Below, one piece after another: positions 9,275-16,882 of a stretch of 61,596 nt of DNA. The stretch is from Heritagella_A intestinalis (lineage in GTDB: Bacteria; Bacillota; Clostridia; Oscillospirales; Acutalibacteraceae), in NCBI GenBank assembly GCA_904418995.1, contig CAJFQF010000013.1, positions 1 to 61,596 on the forward strand. The letters run 5' to 3'. The notes beneath the pieces were generated by a model that was not told where the DNA came from, made no database searches, and saw nothing but the letters and a program-made list of their open reading frames with translations. The position numbers and the translations under genes are program-made. Every line of letters begins with the position of its first letter. Position 1 is the stretch's first letter.

Positions 9275-9922
9275 TCACCATTCCTTCTTTTGATAAATCC
9301 TGGCGGACAGGAAATAGGAACCTACAAACAGCGCCAGGCACACACTTGCCAGCAGTACCGCCGCCAGGACATAGGAGCCTTCCAGCCAGGCCAGCACCCC
9401 GCTCCAATCAACGGGGAGGTACTGGGACACCCAGGCCACCGCCATGGCCGCCAGCAGCAGCCCCAAAAATACAAACCGGCTGGCGTTGCTCCCAAAGCGG
9501 TACTGCAGGGGAATCTGCACGGCGGTGAGGAACACCCCGGCGCAGAGAAGCGCCCCGCCCATGGTCAAAATCAGGAAAGCCTCTTCCCCGCCCTGGGCCA
9601 GCTCCCGGACGCCCAGGAGCAGATAGACGGCCATTCCCACCAGGATACACAGCAGGCTTACCAGATATTTGCTCAGCACCGCCTGCCTCGGCCCCAGGGG
9701 CAGGGCCTTTTCCATCCGGAGCCACCGGCTCTGCTCATCTGCCGAAACCGTGTACACCTGCATAATCACAACCATAATAAACAGATACGCCCCGATGGCG
9801 CTGCCCACGCCCTCGTTGTCCTGCTGCAGCAGGGCCATAGCGGCGAAAATCACCGCCACCACGGCAAATATCCGCAAACTCCGGGACAGCAGCAATAAAT
9901 CCTTGCGAATCAAACCCAACAT
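9275..9922 (-). CDS. ABC-2 type membrane permease (second copy)
   Basis: A 215-residue integral membrane protein with about six hydrophobic segments, starting MLGLIRKDLLLLSRSLR, the N-terminus usual for ABC-2 permeases that follow a GntR-type regulator. It shares the motif DEQSRWLRMEKALPLGPRQAVLSKY with its neighbour at 9938-10573 (DEKARWFRMEKVLPVGGFRVVLARY), so the two are paralogues that likely form a heterodimeric channel. It is the last gene of the GntR/ATPase/permease/permease operon, 16 bases after its paralogue. The exported substrate is not visible; related systems respond to cell-envelope antimicrobials. Confidence 0.8.
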   Translation of the reverse strand: MLGLIRKDLLLLSRSLRIFAVVAVIFAAMALLQQDNEGVGSAIGAYLFIMVVIMQVYTVSADEQSRWLRMEKALPLGPRQAVLSKYLVSLLCILVGMAVYLLLGVRELAQGGEEAFLILTMGGALLCAGVFLTAVQIPLQYRFGSNASRFVFLGLLLAAMAVAWVSQYLPVDWSGVLAWLEGSYVLAAVLLASVCLALFVGSYFLSARIYQKKEW

Positions 9923-9937
9923 GAAAGCTCTCCCCTT

Positions 9938-10573
9938 TCAACACTCTTGTTTTTCATAAATTTTCACCGTGAGCCACCAGGAGCCCACCATCACCAACAC
10001 CGGCAGGAGGAGCCACAGGCACAGGGCCCAGGGTTCTCCCCAAAGGAAGCCCATCCAGCGGCTGACTTCCCAGCCCCACCACCGGACGCCGGCAATGCAC
10101 AGGATCAGCACCGCCCCGGCGGCCAGCAGGACAATGCGGCTTTTCACCACGCCAAACCGGTAGAGGAGCGGAAACCGCAGGCAGGCCGCCAGCACGCCCC
10201 CGGCCAGGAAGATTCCCGCCAGGGAGAGAAGATACGGCAGGTCCGCCGTGCCCAGGAAAATCTCCGGCAGGCTGGCCACCAGGAACAGAACCGCCCCTGC
10301 CAGGGTATAGACCACCGCCGCTACATACCGGGCCAGCACCACCCGGAAGCCTCCCACCGGCAGCACCTTTTCCATCCGGAACCACCGGGCTTTTTCGTCC
10401 AGCTCAAAGGAATTGTCCTGGAGCAGGAGCACCATCATAAACAGATAGCTTCCCGCCACCAGCACGCCCCGGCCGTGGCGGAAGGCCGGAATCAGGGCCA
10501 CCAGGAGAAACCCCAGCCATTTCCAGTTCCGCCGGGCCGTCAGCAGGAATTCTTTCCGGAGAAGCCCCTTCAT
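9938..10573 (-). CDS. ABC-2 type membrane permease (first copy)
   Basis: A 211-residue multi-pass membrane protein with about six hydrophobic segments. It begins MKGLLRKEFLLTARRNWKW and carries the same cytosolic-loop motif (DEKARWFRMEKVLP) as the downstream paralogue. Its start overlaps the stop of the ATPase gene by four bases (ATGA), which indicates translational coupling. It is inferred to be one half of the membrane channel of an ABC transporter of the YtrBCD/BcrAB kind. The two permeases differ clearly in sequence, so a heterodimer is more likely than recent duplication. Confidence 0.8.
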   Translation of the reverse strand: MKGLLRKEFLLTARRNWKWLGFLLVALIPAFRHGRGVLVAGSYLFMMVLLLQDNSFELDEKARWFRMEKVLPVGGFRVVLARYVAAVVYTLAGAVLFLVASLPEIFLGTADLPYLLSLAGIFLAGGVLAACLRFPLLYRFGVVKSRIVLLAAGAVLILCIAGVRWWGWEVSRWMGFLWGEPWALCLWLLLPVLVMVGSWWLTVKIYEKQEC

Positions 10574-11448
10574 GGCCGCTCCCTCCCCCTGCCCTGGGTT
10601 CCCTTGGAATACAGGAGCATAATGTCCTCCAACCCCGCCGGGTCGATGACGCAGTCCGGATATTTCCGCTGGGCGCTCCGGCGGTTCTCGGTCAGGGCCT
10701 GGACTTCAAAGGCGTTTTCCCGCCAGGCCAGAAAGTCCCCTGTATCCATTTTCGCAAACTCCTTTTTCCCGCACTTGACCACCCCGAACTCATAGAGCAG
10801 CGTATCTTTTGGCCGGACAAATTGCAGCTTCCCCTGGTGGAGATAGGCCACATAGTCCGCGATTTTTTCCAAATCCTCGGTGATATGGCTGGAAAACAGC
10901 ACCGAGTGTTCCTCATCGGAGACGAACTCCTGCAAAAGTTCCAGCACGTCGTCCCGGACCACCGGGTCCAGGCCGCTGGTGGCTTCGTCCAGAAGGAGGA
11001 GCCGGGGGCGGTGGGCCATGGCCACGGCAATGGAGAGCTTCATTTTCATGCCCCGGGAAAATTCCTTGATTTTCCGCTTCATGGGAAGCTGCAAGGTGCG
11101 GCAGAGACGCTGGAATTCCTTTGGGCTCCAATTTTGATAAATGCCGCTGAAAATGAAATCCAGGTTATGGGGGGTCATGGACTCGTGGAAACAGCACTCG
11201 TCGAATACTACGCCCACGTCCTCCCGGATATGCGGGGCTTCCCGGTCCAGGTCCCGGCCAAACACCGTCACCTTCCCGCCATCCCGGCGCAGGGCGCCCA
11301 GAATCAGCCGCAGGGTGGTGGTCTTGCCCGCCCCGTTTTCCCCGATGAGGCCCAGAATGGCCCCGCCGGGCACCTGTAAATCCACAGGCCCCAGGGTAAA
11401 CCCGGAAAAGCTGCGGGTCACGTTTTGTAAGCTGAGAATGGTATCCAT
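10570..11448 (-). CDS. ABC transporter ATP-binding protein (YtrB/BcrA-like)
   Basis: A 292-residue ATPase. Walker A is GENGAGKTT (about 36-44), and the Q-loop region and the signature FSRGMKMKLSIAVAMA (about 134-149) follow. Walker B is LLLLDEATSGLDP (about 155-167) and the H-loop lies in VLFSSHITEDLEK (about 189-201). The SRGMK form of the signature is typical of the GntR-linked ABC-2 family. The C-terminal 80 residues form an accessory domain. AAAGGATG precedes the ATG at 11448. It is the second gene of the GntR-led operon and is inferred to power the two permeases downstream. Confidence 0.88.
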   Translation of the reverse strand: MDTILSLQNVTRSFSGFTLGPVDLQVPGGAILGLIGENGAGKTTTLRLILGALRRDGGKVTVFGRDLDREAPHIREDVGVVFDECCFHESMTPHNLDFIFSGIYQNWSPKEFQRLCRTLQLPMKRKIKEFSRGMKMKLSIAVAMAHRPRLLLLDEATSGLDPVVRDDVLELLQEFVSDEEHSVLFSSHITEDLEKIADYVAYLHQGKLQFVRPKDTLLYEFGVVKCGKKEFAKMDTGDFLAWRENAFEVQALTENRRSAQRKYPDCVIDPAGLEDIMLLYSKGTQGRGRERP

Positions 11449-11507
11449 ACAGGTTCATCCTTTCCGCCGGTCTCCTCCCGGCATGGGGGCGGTTCCTTTG
11501 GGAGGGG

Positions 11508-11879
11508 CTATCCCTCCCAAACGGCCTCCAGCATTTCTTTGAGCTCCTCCAGGCCCAGCCCGCAGGGGATGGCGGCGTTGACCGCCTCCTGCAAACGGGC
11601 TTCCACCTGCCGGAGCTGCTCTTCCCGGAGGAATTCCATATTTTTCTCCGAGACGAAACAGCCCTTGCCTGGGACTGTTTCCAAAAATCCATCCTTTTCC
11701 AAATCCTCATACGCCCGCTTGGTGGTGATGAGGCTGATGCGCAGCTCCTTTGCCAGCATCCGCATGGAAGGCAGGGCGTCCCCCGCCTTCAGCTCTCCCT
11801 GCAAAATCTGGTCTTTGATCTGCCGGGAAATCTGCTCGTAGATGGGGCTGGTGCTGCTGTTGCTGATAATGATATCCAT
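11508..11879 (-). CDS. GntR-family repressor (YtrA type)
   Basis: A 123-residue regulator with an N-terminal GntR winged helix: SPIYEQISRQIKDQILQGEL at about 11-30, then LPSMRMLAKELRISLITTKRAYEDLE and the wing DGFLETVPGKGCFV. The C-terminus is a short dimerisation tail, as in the YtrA subfamily, with no ligand-binding domain. It is the first gene of the operon with the ABC ATPase and two permeases. Members of this subfamily repress their own operon and are released under cell-envelope stress. The start has GCGAGGTG upstream, and the promoter/operator at 11911-11947 fits autorepression. Confidence 0.88.
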   Translation of the reverse strand: MDIIISNSSTSPIYEQISRQIKDQILQGELKAGDALPSMRMLAKELRISLITTKRAYEDLEKDGFLETVPGKGCFVSEKNMEFLREEQLRQVEARLQEAVNAAIPCGLGLEELKEMLEAVWEG

Positions 11880-11910
11880 GGAGCACCTCGCAGTTAACTG
11901 TTATTATCAT

Positions 11911-11947
11911 CTATACACAGTATATACAGTATATATACAGTTGTCAA
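11911..11947 (-). promoter_or_regulatory. Consensus promoter with repeated operator, GntR-ABC operon
   Basis: On the minus strand: -35 TTGACA (11942-11947), a spacer of exactly 17, and -10 TATACT (11919-11924). ACTGTATATA occurs twice across the spacer and -10, followed by a related CTGTGTATAG, so a bound repressor would block RNA polymerase. The adjoining GntR gene is the likely binder. Confidence 0.75.
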
Positions 11948-11969
11948 TGGGGAAAGCGGAAATTTTCCA

Positions 11970-12002
11970 AAAAAATTTGCCGGGAAGAAATTCCTTCCCG
12001 GC
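11970..12002 (-). terminator. Intrinsic terminator after arsC
   Basis: GCCGGGAAG (11979-11987) pairs with CTTCCCGGC (11994-12002), and a run of T follows on the minus strand. The same stem occurs at 13223-13250. Confidence 0.8.
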
Positions 12003-12019
12003 TTGAGAATCCTGCAAAT

Positions 12020-12433
12020 TTAGTTGTCGCCCTGCATTTCAAGAACGGTCTTTCGCAGGGCAAGGACATTGGCTTTAATTGCGCTTATCACCTCTAAGAA
12101 CTTGTCATCCCCCTGCCCGGTTGGGTCCTCCAAACCCCAGTCCAGGTGCAGCTTGCCGGGGAGAGAAGGGCAGACCACATTGCAGCCCATGGAAACCACA
12201 ATCTCCACCTCCGGAATTTGGGAGAGCTGCTTGGAATACTGGGTGGCCTCCATGTCAATTCCATACTTCTCTTTTACCAGCCGGACCGCGTCCTGGTTGA
12301 TTTGGGGCTTTGTTTCCGTCCCCGCAGAATAGCAGTCGCAGAGATCGGAAAGATACTTTTTCCCCAGGGCCTCTGCAATCTGGCTGCGGCAGGAATTGTG
12401 GACACAGAGAAACGCCACTTTTATTTTTTCCAT
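12020..12433 (-). CDS. arsC: Thioredoxin-coupled arsenate reductase (ArsC, LMW-PTP fold)
   Basis: A 137-residue cytosolic enzyme predicted to reduce arsenate to arsenite. The P-loop CVHNSCRS (C10 to R16) is the CX5R active site of the low-molecular-weight phosphatase fold. C84 and C88 (SMGCNVVCPS) supply the redox relay of thioredoxin-linked ArsC, and D103 in LEDPTG is the usual general-acid position. The start at 12433 (MEKIKVAFLC) overlaps the upstream DUF5714 gene by 13 bases; an upstream extension lacks homology. No arsB, acr3 or arsR lies beside it, so it may instead serve with the DUF5714 protein. A plain protein-tyrosine phosphatase is possible but the extra cysteines argue for ArsC. 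Confidence 0.85.
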   Translation of the reverse strand: MEKIKVAFLCVHNSCRSQIAEALGKKYLSDLCDCYSAGTETKPQINQDAVRLVKEKYGIDMEATQYSKQLSQIPEVEIVVSMGCNVVCPSLPGKLHLDWGLEDPTGQGDDKFLEVISAIKANVLALRKTVLEMQGDN

Positions 12434-13125
12434 GCTGATTCCTCCCCATAAAACGGACATCTGATTTGAATACATTGGCTATTCATAGACGACCGGGAGC
12501 AGTCCACATTTCCCAGTTCCATGGAAACGCCCAAGCGTTCTTTTGTAAATTGGACAGCCTCGATGATGGCCAGATAGGAATCCCTCTTACAGCAGCGGGG
12601 GCCGCCGATTTCCCCGATTTTCCCCAGGGCGCGGGAAGTCATCTGGTTGGAAAGGCCCCAGGCCTCCTTGGCCAGGGGCGTGGCTTTGGTAATGATGGAC
12701 AGATACATCCCGGTGCTGATTCCAGCCCCGCAGGCACCCCAAAAGCCGCACGCCCCGCCGGGGACTTCCTTCCCGCGGCGGTACATTTCAGAAAGGCTTT
12801 TGGCTAAATCAATCTCCCCGCCGGCGTTTTTATAGGCTGTTAAAAGAGCCGCCCCCACCAGCACATGGTGCTCCGGCCCGTGCATATGGCAGAAGGACAT
12901 GGACATCATCTTTTCCAAAATTGCAATGGGGTTTTTGCCGCTCTCCTGCATACACAAGTCTATCACGCTGTCCAGGCCCTTGGTATGGCACGCACTGCAT
13001 ACATAATGGCCGTTGATGCACCGGGTCTTGCTGGCTTCCCGCTTATGGCAAATCGCGCACTCCATCAGGACGTCTTCTTCCAGATATTCCAGGGGCGCTT
13101 TACAGATCAGACATTCTTCTTTCAT
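12421..13125 (-). CDS. Cysteine-rich DUF5714-family protein
   Basis: A 234-residue soluble protein with 16 cysteines. The N-terminal 50 residues hold paired cysteines resembling zinc knuckles (ECLIC, ECAICHKRE, YVCSACH). The main domain has the blocks FCHMHGPEHH and GGACGFWGACGAG plus an RCCKRD motif and ends with CIQIRCPFYG. These match the DUF5714 family of anaerobes as I recall it; no reaction is established. The His/Cys motifs suggest metal or Fe-S binding. Its 3' end overlaps arsC by 13 bases, so the two are translated together. An enzyme or chaperone handling arsenic or another thiophilic metal is an inference from context only. Confidence 0.75.
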   Translation of the reverse strand: MKEECLICKAPLEYLEEDVLMECAICHKREASKTRCINGHYVCSACHTKGLDSVIDLCMQESGKNPIAILEKMMSMSFCHMHGPEHHVLVGAALLTAYKNAGGEIDLAKSLSEMYRRGKEVPGGACGFWGACGAGISTGMYLSIITKATPLAKEAWGLSNQMTSRALGKIGEIGGPRCCKRDSYLAIIEAVQFTKERLGVSMELGNVDCSRSSMNSQCIQIRCPFYGEESAWKK

Positions 13126-13160
13126 GGTCTTTCTCCCTGTAAAAGTAATTTTAGGTTTTT

Positions 13161-13194
13161 ATTATACCTATCACAGCGCCTGCACTATTGTCAA
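13161..13194 (-). promoter_or_regulatory. Possible promoter of the DUF5714-arsC operon
   Basis: On the minus strand TATAAT (13161-13166) lies about 35 bases before the gene and TTGACA (13189-13194) upstream. The spacing of 22 is too long for them to work as a standard pair, so the -10 may use a weak -35 at 13184-13189. Confidence 0.4.
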
Positions 13195-13215
13195 TGGGCT
13201 GGCAGGGAATTTCTC

Positions 13216-13250
13216 CAAAAATTTGCCGGGAAGGGGGTCCTTCCCGGCAA
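13216..13250 (-). terminator. Intrinsic terminator after the lipoprotein gene
   Basis: TTGCCGGGAAGG (13223-13234) pairs with CCTTCCCGGCAA (13239-13250), followed on the minus strand by ATTTTTGG. Confidence 0.8.
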
Positions 13251-13266
13251 AGGCCCCTGCTAATTA

Positions 13267-13728
13267 TCACGTCAATGTAAAATATACCGCCAGCGGCTCT
13301 GCGCTGATTTCCTTAATCAAGCGGTATTCCCCCGCCGCCAGCCGGCCCACATCCGTTTCGGGGATTTCCACCGTTTCCTGATTCGTCTGCCCCGGCTGTA
13401 AGAGAATCCCGATGGCCTCCACCTCTCCATGAAGCATCAACATTTGCCAACCGCTATCCTCTTTGACTTCCAGGATGTAGCCCTTCCCATACGCCAATTC
13501 TTCCTTTGACAAATTCTCTATGGCCAGGCCAATTTCCAAAGGAGTCTGCCGGGAATAGGTCTCGGCGTCGGCCGTCATGGAAGCCGCCTCTCCCGTCCCT
13601 GTCAGGGAATCGGGATAGCGGGAAGGCTGCGTTTCCAGGGGCTCTGGCCCGCAGCCGCCGCAAAGCAACAGCGCGGCTATGAGAAATACGCCCACAATGG
13701 TTTGGCGGATACATACGCTTTTCATCAT
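13267..13728 (-). CDS. Small Ig-like lipoprotein
   Basis: A 153-residue exported lipoprotein. The hydrophobic signal (about 7-22) ends in the lipobox LLCGGC, predicting acylation of the cysteine near residue 23. The mature part is a single beta-sandwich-like domain with the pattern LEIGLAIENLSKEELAYGKGY, then WQML and a closing EYRLIKEI, resembling the bacterial Ig-like (Big_14 type) domains of clostridial lipoproteins. The start was chosen at the ATG-ATG pair (13728/13725) because the signal peptide begins there and AAGAAGG lies upstream. It stands alone with its own terminator. Function unknown. Confidence 0.65.
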   Translation of the reverse strand: MMKSVCIRQTIVGVFLIAALLLCGGCGPEPLETQPSRYPDSLTGTGEAASMTADAETYSRQTPLEIGLAIENLSKEELAYGKGYILEVKEDSGWQMLMLHGEVEAIGILLQPGQTNQETVEIPETDVGRLAAGEYRLIKEISAEPLAVYFTLT

Positions 13729-13960
13729 GACGCCCTTCTTTCCGCATTGATTTTTAGGGTTCCGCTTCCTAACAAAAAAGAGCAAAACAACTGTATCATC
13801 ATCACAATCACAGCCGTTTTGCTCCTTGGGGACCTGCAATACGGCTGACATCACACAACCTGCATTGTACTCCGCGAAGAAATGGGTATAGGAAACTGTC
13901 TATACACTATAAATAACATAAATTTCCTGATTTGTAAATCAATTTGATAATTATTTTTAT

Positions 13961-14002
13961 AAAAATTGAAAAACCGCTCTGCTGGGAGATGACAGGGCGG
14001 TT
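13961..14002 (-). terminator. Intrinsic terminator after htpG
   Basis: AACCGCTCTG (13972-13981) pairs with CAGGGCGGTT (13993-14002), with T-rich sequence beyond on the minus strand. The AT-rich stretch 13855-13960 holds nothing else I can assign. Confidence 0.75.
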
Positions 14003-14013
14003 CTTTCAGAAAA

Positions 14014-15918
14014 TCAGTCTTCCATGAGCTGGCAGACCTGATTGCAAAAGGCCACCGGGTCTTCCACGGGGAAGCCCTCGATCATCATGGCCTGGGTGTA
14101 CAGAATCTGGGTGTAGGTCTTGAGCTTCTCCTGGTCGCCGTTATACAGCTGGGTGAGCTTCTGGAAAATGGGGTGGTTGGCATTGAGCTCCAGCACCCGC
14201 TGGGCCTGGACCTTGTCTGTAGCGGGCATGGCGTTGAGAACCTTCTCCATTTCCAGGGTGATGGCGCCCTCGGAGGTGATGCACACCGGATGGCTCTTCA
14301 GCCGCTGGGACAGCCGCACGGCCTTGACCTTGCCGTCCAGGGCGTCCTTCATGAAGTCCAGCAGCTCCTTGTTGTCCTCCACCTGCTTTTCGGCTTCCTT
14401 CTTCTCCTCCTCGGTTTCCAGACCCAGGTCGTCAGAGGAGATATTCTTGAAGTCCTTGTCGTCGTACTTGTCCAGCATCTTCAAGGCGAACTCGTCCACG
14501 TTGTCGGTGAGGTACAGAATCTCATAGCCCTTATCCCGGAGCATTTCCGTCTGGGGCAGCTGGGCAATGCGCTCAATGGCGTCGCCGCAAGCATAATAGA
14601 TGCTGGTCTGGCCCTCCTTCATGCGGCTGACGTACTCCTTCAGGGTGACCAGCTTCTCCTCGCTGGAAGAGTAGAACAGCACCAAATCCTTGAGCACGTC
14701 CTTGTGCATGCCGTAATCGGAATACATCCCGTATTTCAGCTGGAGGCCGAAGCTCTTATAGAACTCCTCGTACTTCTCCCGGTCGTTGTTGAGCATGGAT
14801 TCCAGCTCGGACTTGATTTTCTTTTCCAGACGGCCGGCAATCACCTTCAGCTGGCGGTCGTGCTGGAGCATTTCACGGCTGATGTTCAGGGACAGGTCCT
14901 GGGAATCCACCAGGCCCTTGACAAAGCTGAAATAATCGGGGAGCAGGTCGGCGCACTTCTCCATAATCATCACGCCGTTGGAGTAGAGCTGGAGGCCCTT
15001 TTCATACTCCCGGGTGTAGAAATCCATGGGGGCCTTGGCGGGGATGAACAGCAGGGCGTCATAAGTGGCCACGCCTTCTGCGTGGGTGCGAATCACCCGG
15101 GCGGGGTCCTGCCAATCCATGAACTTATCCTTATAGAAGTTGTTGTACTCCTCGTCGGTGACCTCGCTCTTGTTTTTCCGCCAGATGGGCACCATGCTGT
15201 TGAGGGTCTCGGTCTCGGTGTAGGTCTCAAACTCCACCGGGGTATCCTCGCCGGCGCCTTCGGGCTTCTCCATGGGGCGGCTCTTCTCCATGTCCATGCG
15301 GATGGGATAGCGGATATAATCGGAATACTTCTTTACAATGGAGCGCAGGCGGTACTGATCCAGATATTCCTCGTAATTTTCGTCGTCGGTGCTGGGCTTG
15401 ATGTGCAGGGTGATGACCGTGCCGTGGCCCTCTTTTTCGCAGGGCTCGATGGTGTAGCCCTCTGCGCCGGTGGAGTGCCAACGCCAGGCTTCGCTGCTGT
15501 TATAGGCCCGGCTTTCTACGGTGACGTCGTCGCTGACCATAAAGGCGGAGTAGAAGCCCACGCCGAACTGGCCGATAATGTCGATGTCCTCTTTCTTCTC
15601 GTTCTCCTGCTTAAAGTTCAGGGAGCCGCTCTTGGCGATGACGCCCAGGTTATTGTCCAGCTCGTCCCGGGTCATGCCGATGCCGTTATCGGAAATCGTC
15701 AGGGTGCGCTTGTCCTGATCCACCGCCAGGGTAATGGAAAAATCATCCCGGTTCAGGCCGGTGTCGCCGTTCTGAAGGGCCTGGTAATAGAGCTTATCAA
15801 TGGCGTCGCTGGCGTTGGAGATCAGCTCCCGGAGGAAAATCTCCTTGTGGGTATAAATCGAATTGATCATCATGTCCAGCAGGCGTTTGGATTCTGCCTG
15901 AAACTGCTTCATCTCCAT
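14014..15918 (-). CDS. htpG: Hsp90-family molecular chaperone HtpG
   Basis: A 634-residue ATP-dependent chaperone of full HtpG length. The N-terminal GHKL ATPase domain (about 1-215) has FLRELISNASDAIDK, the ATP-lid motif DNGIGMT and GQFGVGFYSAFMV. The middle domain (about 220-490) carries the catalytic-loop region with SREMLQHDRQLKVI. The C-terminal dimerisation domain follows. The start at 15918 (MEMKQFQAESKRLLDMMI) has AAGAGG about 10 bases upstream and matches HtpG N-termini. Monocistronic, with its own terminator. A CIRCE element directly upstream predicts HrcA repression, unlike Bacillus subtilis, where htpG is CIRCE-independent. Confidence 0.95.
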   Translation of the reverse strand: MEMKQFQAESKRLLDMMINSIYTHKEIFLRELISNASDAIDKLYYQALQNGDTGLNRDDFSITLAVDQDKRTLTISDNGIGMTRDELDNNLGVIAKSGSLNFKQENEKKEDIDIIGQFGVGFYSAFMVSDDVTVESRAYNSSEAWRWHSTGAEGYTIEPCEKEGHGTVITLHIKPSTDDENYEEYLDQYRLRSIVKKYSDYIRYPIRMDMEKSRPMEKPEGAGEDTPVEFETYTETETLNSMVPIWRKNKSEVTDEEYNNFYKDKFMDWQDPARVIRTHAEGVATYDALLFIPAKAPMDFYTREYEKGLQLYSNGVMIMEKCADLLPDYFSFVKGLVDSQDLSLNISREMLQHDRQLKVIAGRLEKKIKSELESMLNNDREKYEEFYKSFGLQLKYGMYSDYGMHKDVLKDLVLFYSSSEEKLVTLKEYVSRMKEGQTSIYYACGDAIERIAQLPQTEMLRDKGYEILYLTDNVDEFALKMLDKYDDKDFKNISSDDLGLETEEEKKEAEKQVEDNKELLDFMKDALDGKVKAVRLSQRLKSHPVCITSEGAITLEMEKVLNAMPATDKVQAQRVLELNANHPIFQKLTQLYNGDQEKLKTYTQILYTQAMMIEGFPVEDPVAFCNQVCQLMED

Positions 15919-15943
15919 AAGTATCAACCTCTTATCTCTATTT

Positions 15944-15970
15944 TTAGCACTCATCGTGCTTTAGTGCTAA
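15944..15970 (-). promoter_or_regulatory. CIRCE element (HrcA operator) of htpG
   Basis: The plus strand reads TTAGCACTC (15944-15952), nine bases, then TAGTGCTAA (15962-15970). This matches the CIRCE consensus TTAGCACTC-N9-GAGTGCTAA with one mismatch. A minus-strand -10 TACAAT (15975-15980) lies just upstream, so the operator would cover the transcription start, as in known CIRCE promoters. Confidence 0.85.
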
Positions 15971-16164
15971 AGCTATTGTAACGCAGCCGGCAAAAAATTT
16001 CTTGTCTAAATTGTAAACTTTGCTTTTTCCTGACTTTTGGCAGGAAATCCCTTTGATAATCGAGCATCTCAACAGTCTAAAAATCAACAAACATTCGCAA
16101 TAATATAGCATATCCAGAAGTTACGATGGCCGGGGAACAGCGTCGGCCCGCTCTTTCTTTTATC

Positions 16165-16201
16165 CCAAAACAAAAGTCCCGGCTGAACGCGTTCAGCCGG
16201 G
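16165..16201 (-). terminator. Intrinsic terminator after the feo operon
   Basis: CCCGGCTGAAC (16178-16188) pairs with GTTCAGCCGGG (16191-16201), followed on the minus strand by ACTTTTGTTTT. The plus side also runs into a T-tract, so it may work in both directions. Confidence 0.75.
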
Positions 16202-16225
16202 CCTGCTGCTTTTTTTCTTCTCTTC

Positions 16226-16597
16226 TCACTCCCGCCGGGCGTACAAGTAGGAAAACACCTTGCCTCGATGTTCCTCCGACCACTCCCCCAGCAGGGCCAG
16301 GGCGCTGTCCCTGGCCTCGCTTTCCGGAAGCCCCAGGGCTTTTTCCAGACATCGGGAGAGGGCCTGCACCTGCAGCCGGTATTCCTCTGCTGTGCGCAGC
16401 CCCTCCTCCGTCATGTGAACAGGGGCATAGCGCTGCTTTTCAATGAGCCCCAGCCGGACAAACTGCTCTTCCATGCCATGAACGCTGGGCTTGCTCACTC
16501 CCAGGGCCTGGGCCACATCCCGGAGCCGCACCGGCCCCTCCTCCATCATTTCATCCATAATCAACAGGTATTCAATCTGCGTCCTGGAGAGCTTCAT
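16226..16597 (-). CDS. DtxR/MntR-family metal-dependent regulator
   Basis: A 123-residue protein with an N-terminal winged helix (about 1-60: LSRTQIEYLLIMDEMMEEG, VRLRDVAQALGVSKPSVHGM, YAPVHMTEEG). A short helical metal-binding/dimerisation half follows (about 65-123), with a conserved EEHRGKV near the end. It lacks the SH3-like third domain of DtxR, so it is of the short MntR-like type. The start at 16597 (MKLSRTQ) has GGAAAGGGG upstream. It is the last gene of feoA-feoA-feoB-feoB-associated. The three GTTAG/CTAAC palindromes in the operon are its likely targets, making this an iron-sensing autoregulated operon by inference. Confidence 0.82.
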   Translation of the reverse strand: MKLSRTQIEYLLIMDEMMEEGPVRLRDVAQALGVSKPSVHGMEEQFVRLGLIEKQRYAPVHMTEEGLRTAEEYRLQVQALSRCLEKALGLPESEARDSALALLGEWSEEHRGKVFSYLYARRE

Positions 16598-16669
16598 GAA
16601 ACCAGCCCCTTTCCAAAGCGCGAATAAGGGAGGCACAGCTTTCGCCGTACCCCCCTTTCCGCTTTCTTT

Positions 16670-16852
16670 TTACTCCCTTTTTGGTGAATGGCATCCGCCG
16701 CCACAGCCGCTGCATCCGCCGCAGCTGCCGGAGCAGGTGTGTTTCCCTTGCCGTTTATCCCGGATCAGCTTGGCAATAATCAGCAGGACAATTGCAAGCA
16801 GCGCCGCCCCCACCAGGATGGTGCCAATATTTGCAGTAAGAAAAGCCAGCAT
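16670..16852 (-). CDS. FeoB-associated Cys-rich membrane protein
   Basis: A 60-residue protein: one membrane helix (about 5-27, ANIGTILVGAALLAIVLLII), a basic stretch, then a cysteine-rich tail HTCSGSCGGCSGCGGGCH. This is the hallmark of the small FeoB-associated family (FeoC-like in position but unrelated). It lies 30 bases after feoB. The cysteine tail may bind iron or an Fe-S cluster at the cytosolic face and gate FeoB. That role is inferred from family context. Confidence 0.88.
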   Translation of the reverse strand: MLAFLTANIGTILVGAALLAIVLLIIAKLIRDKRQGKHTCSGSCGGCSGCGGGCHSPKRE

Positions 16853-16882
16853 GGGAAAACCTCCTTTGTGTTTGCAGAACTC

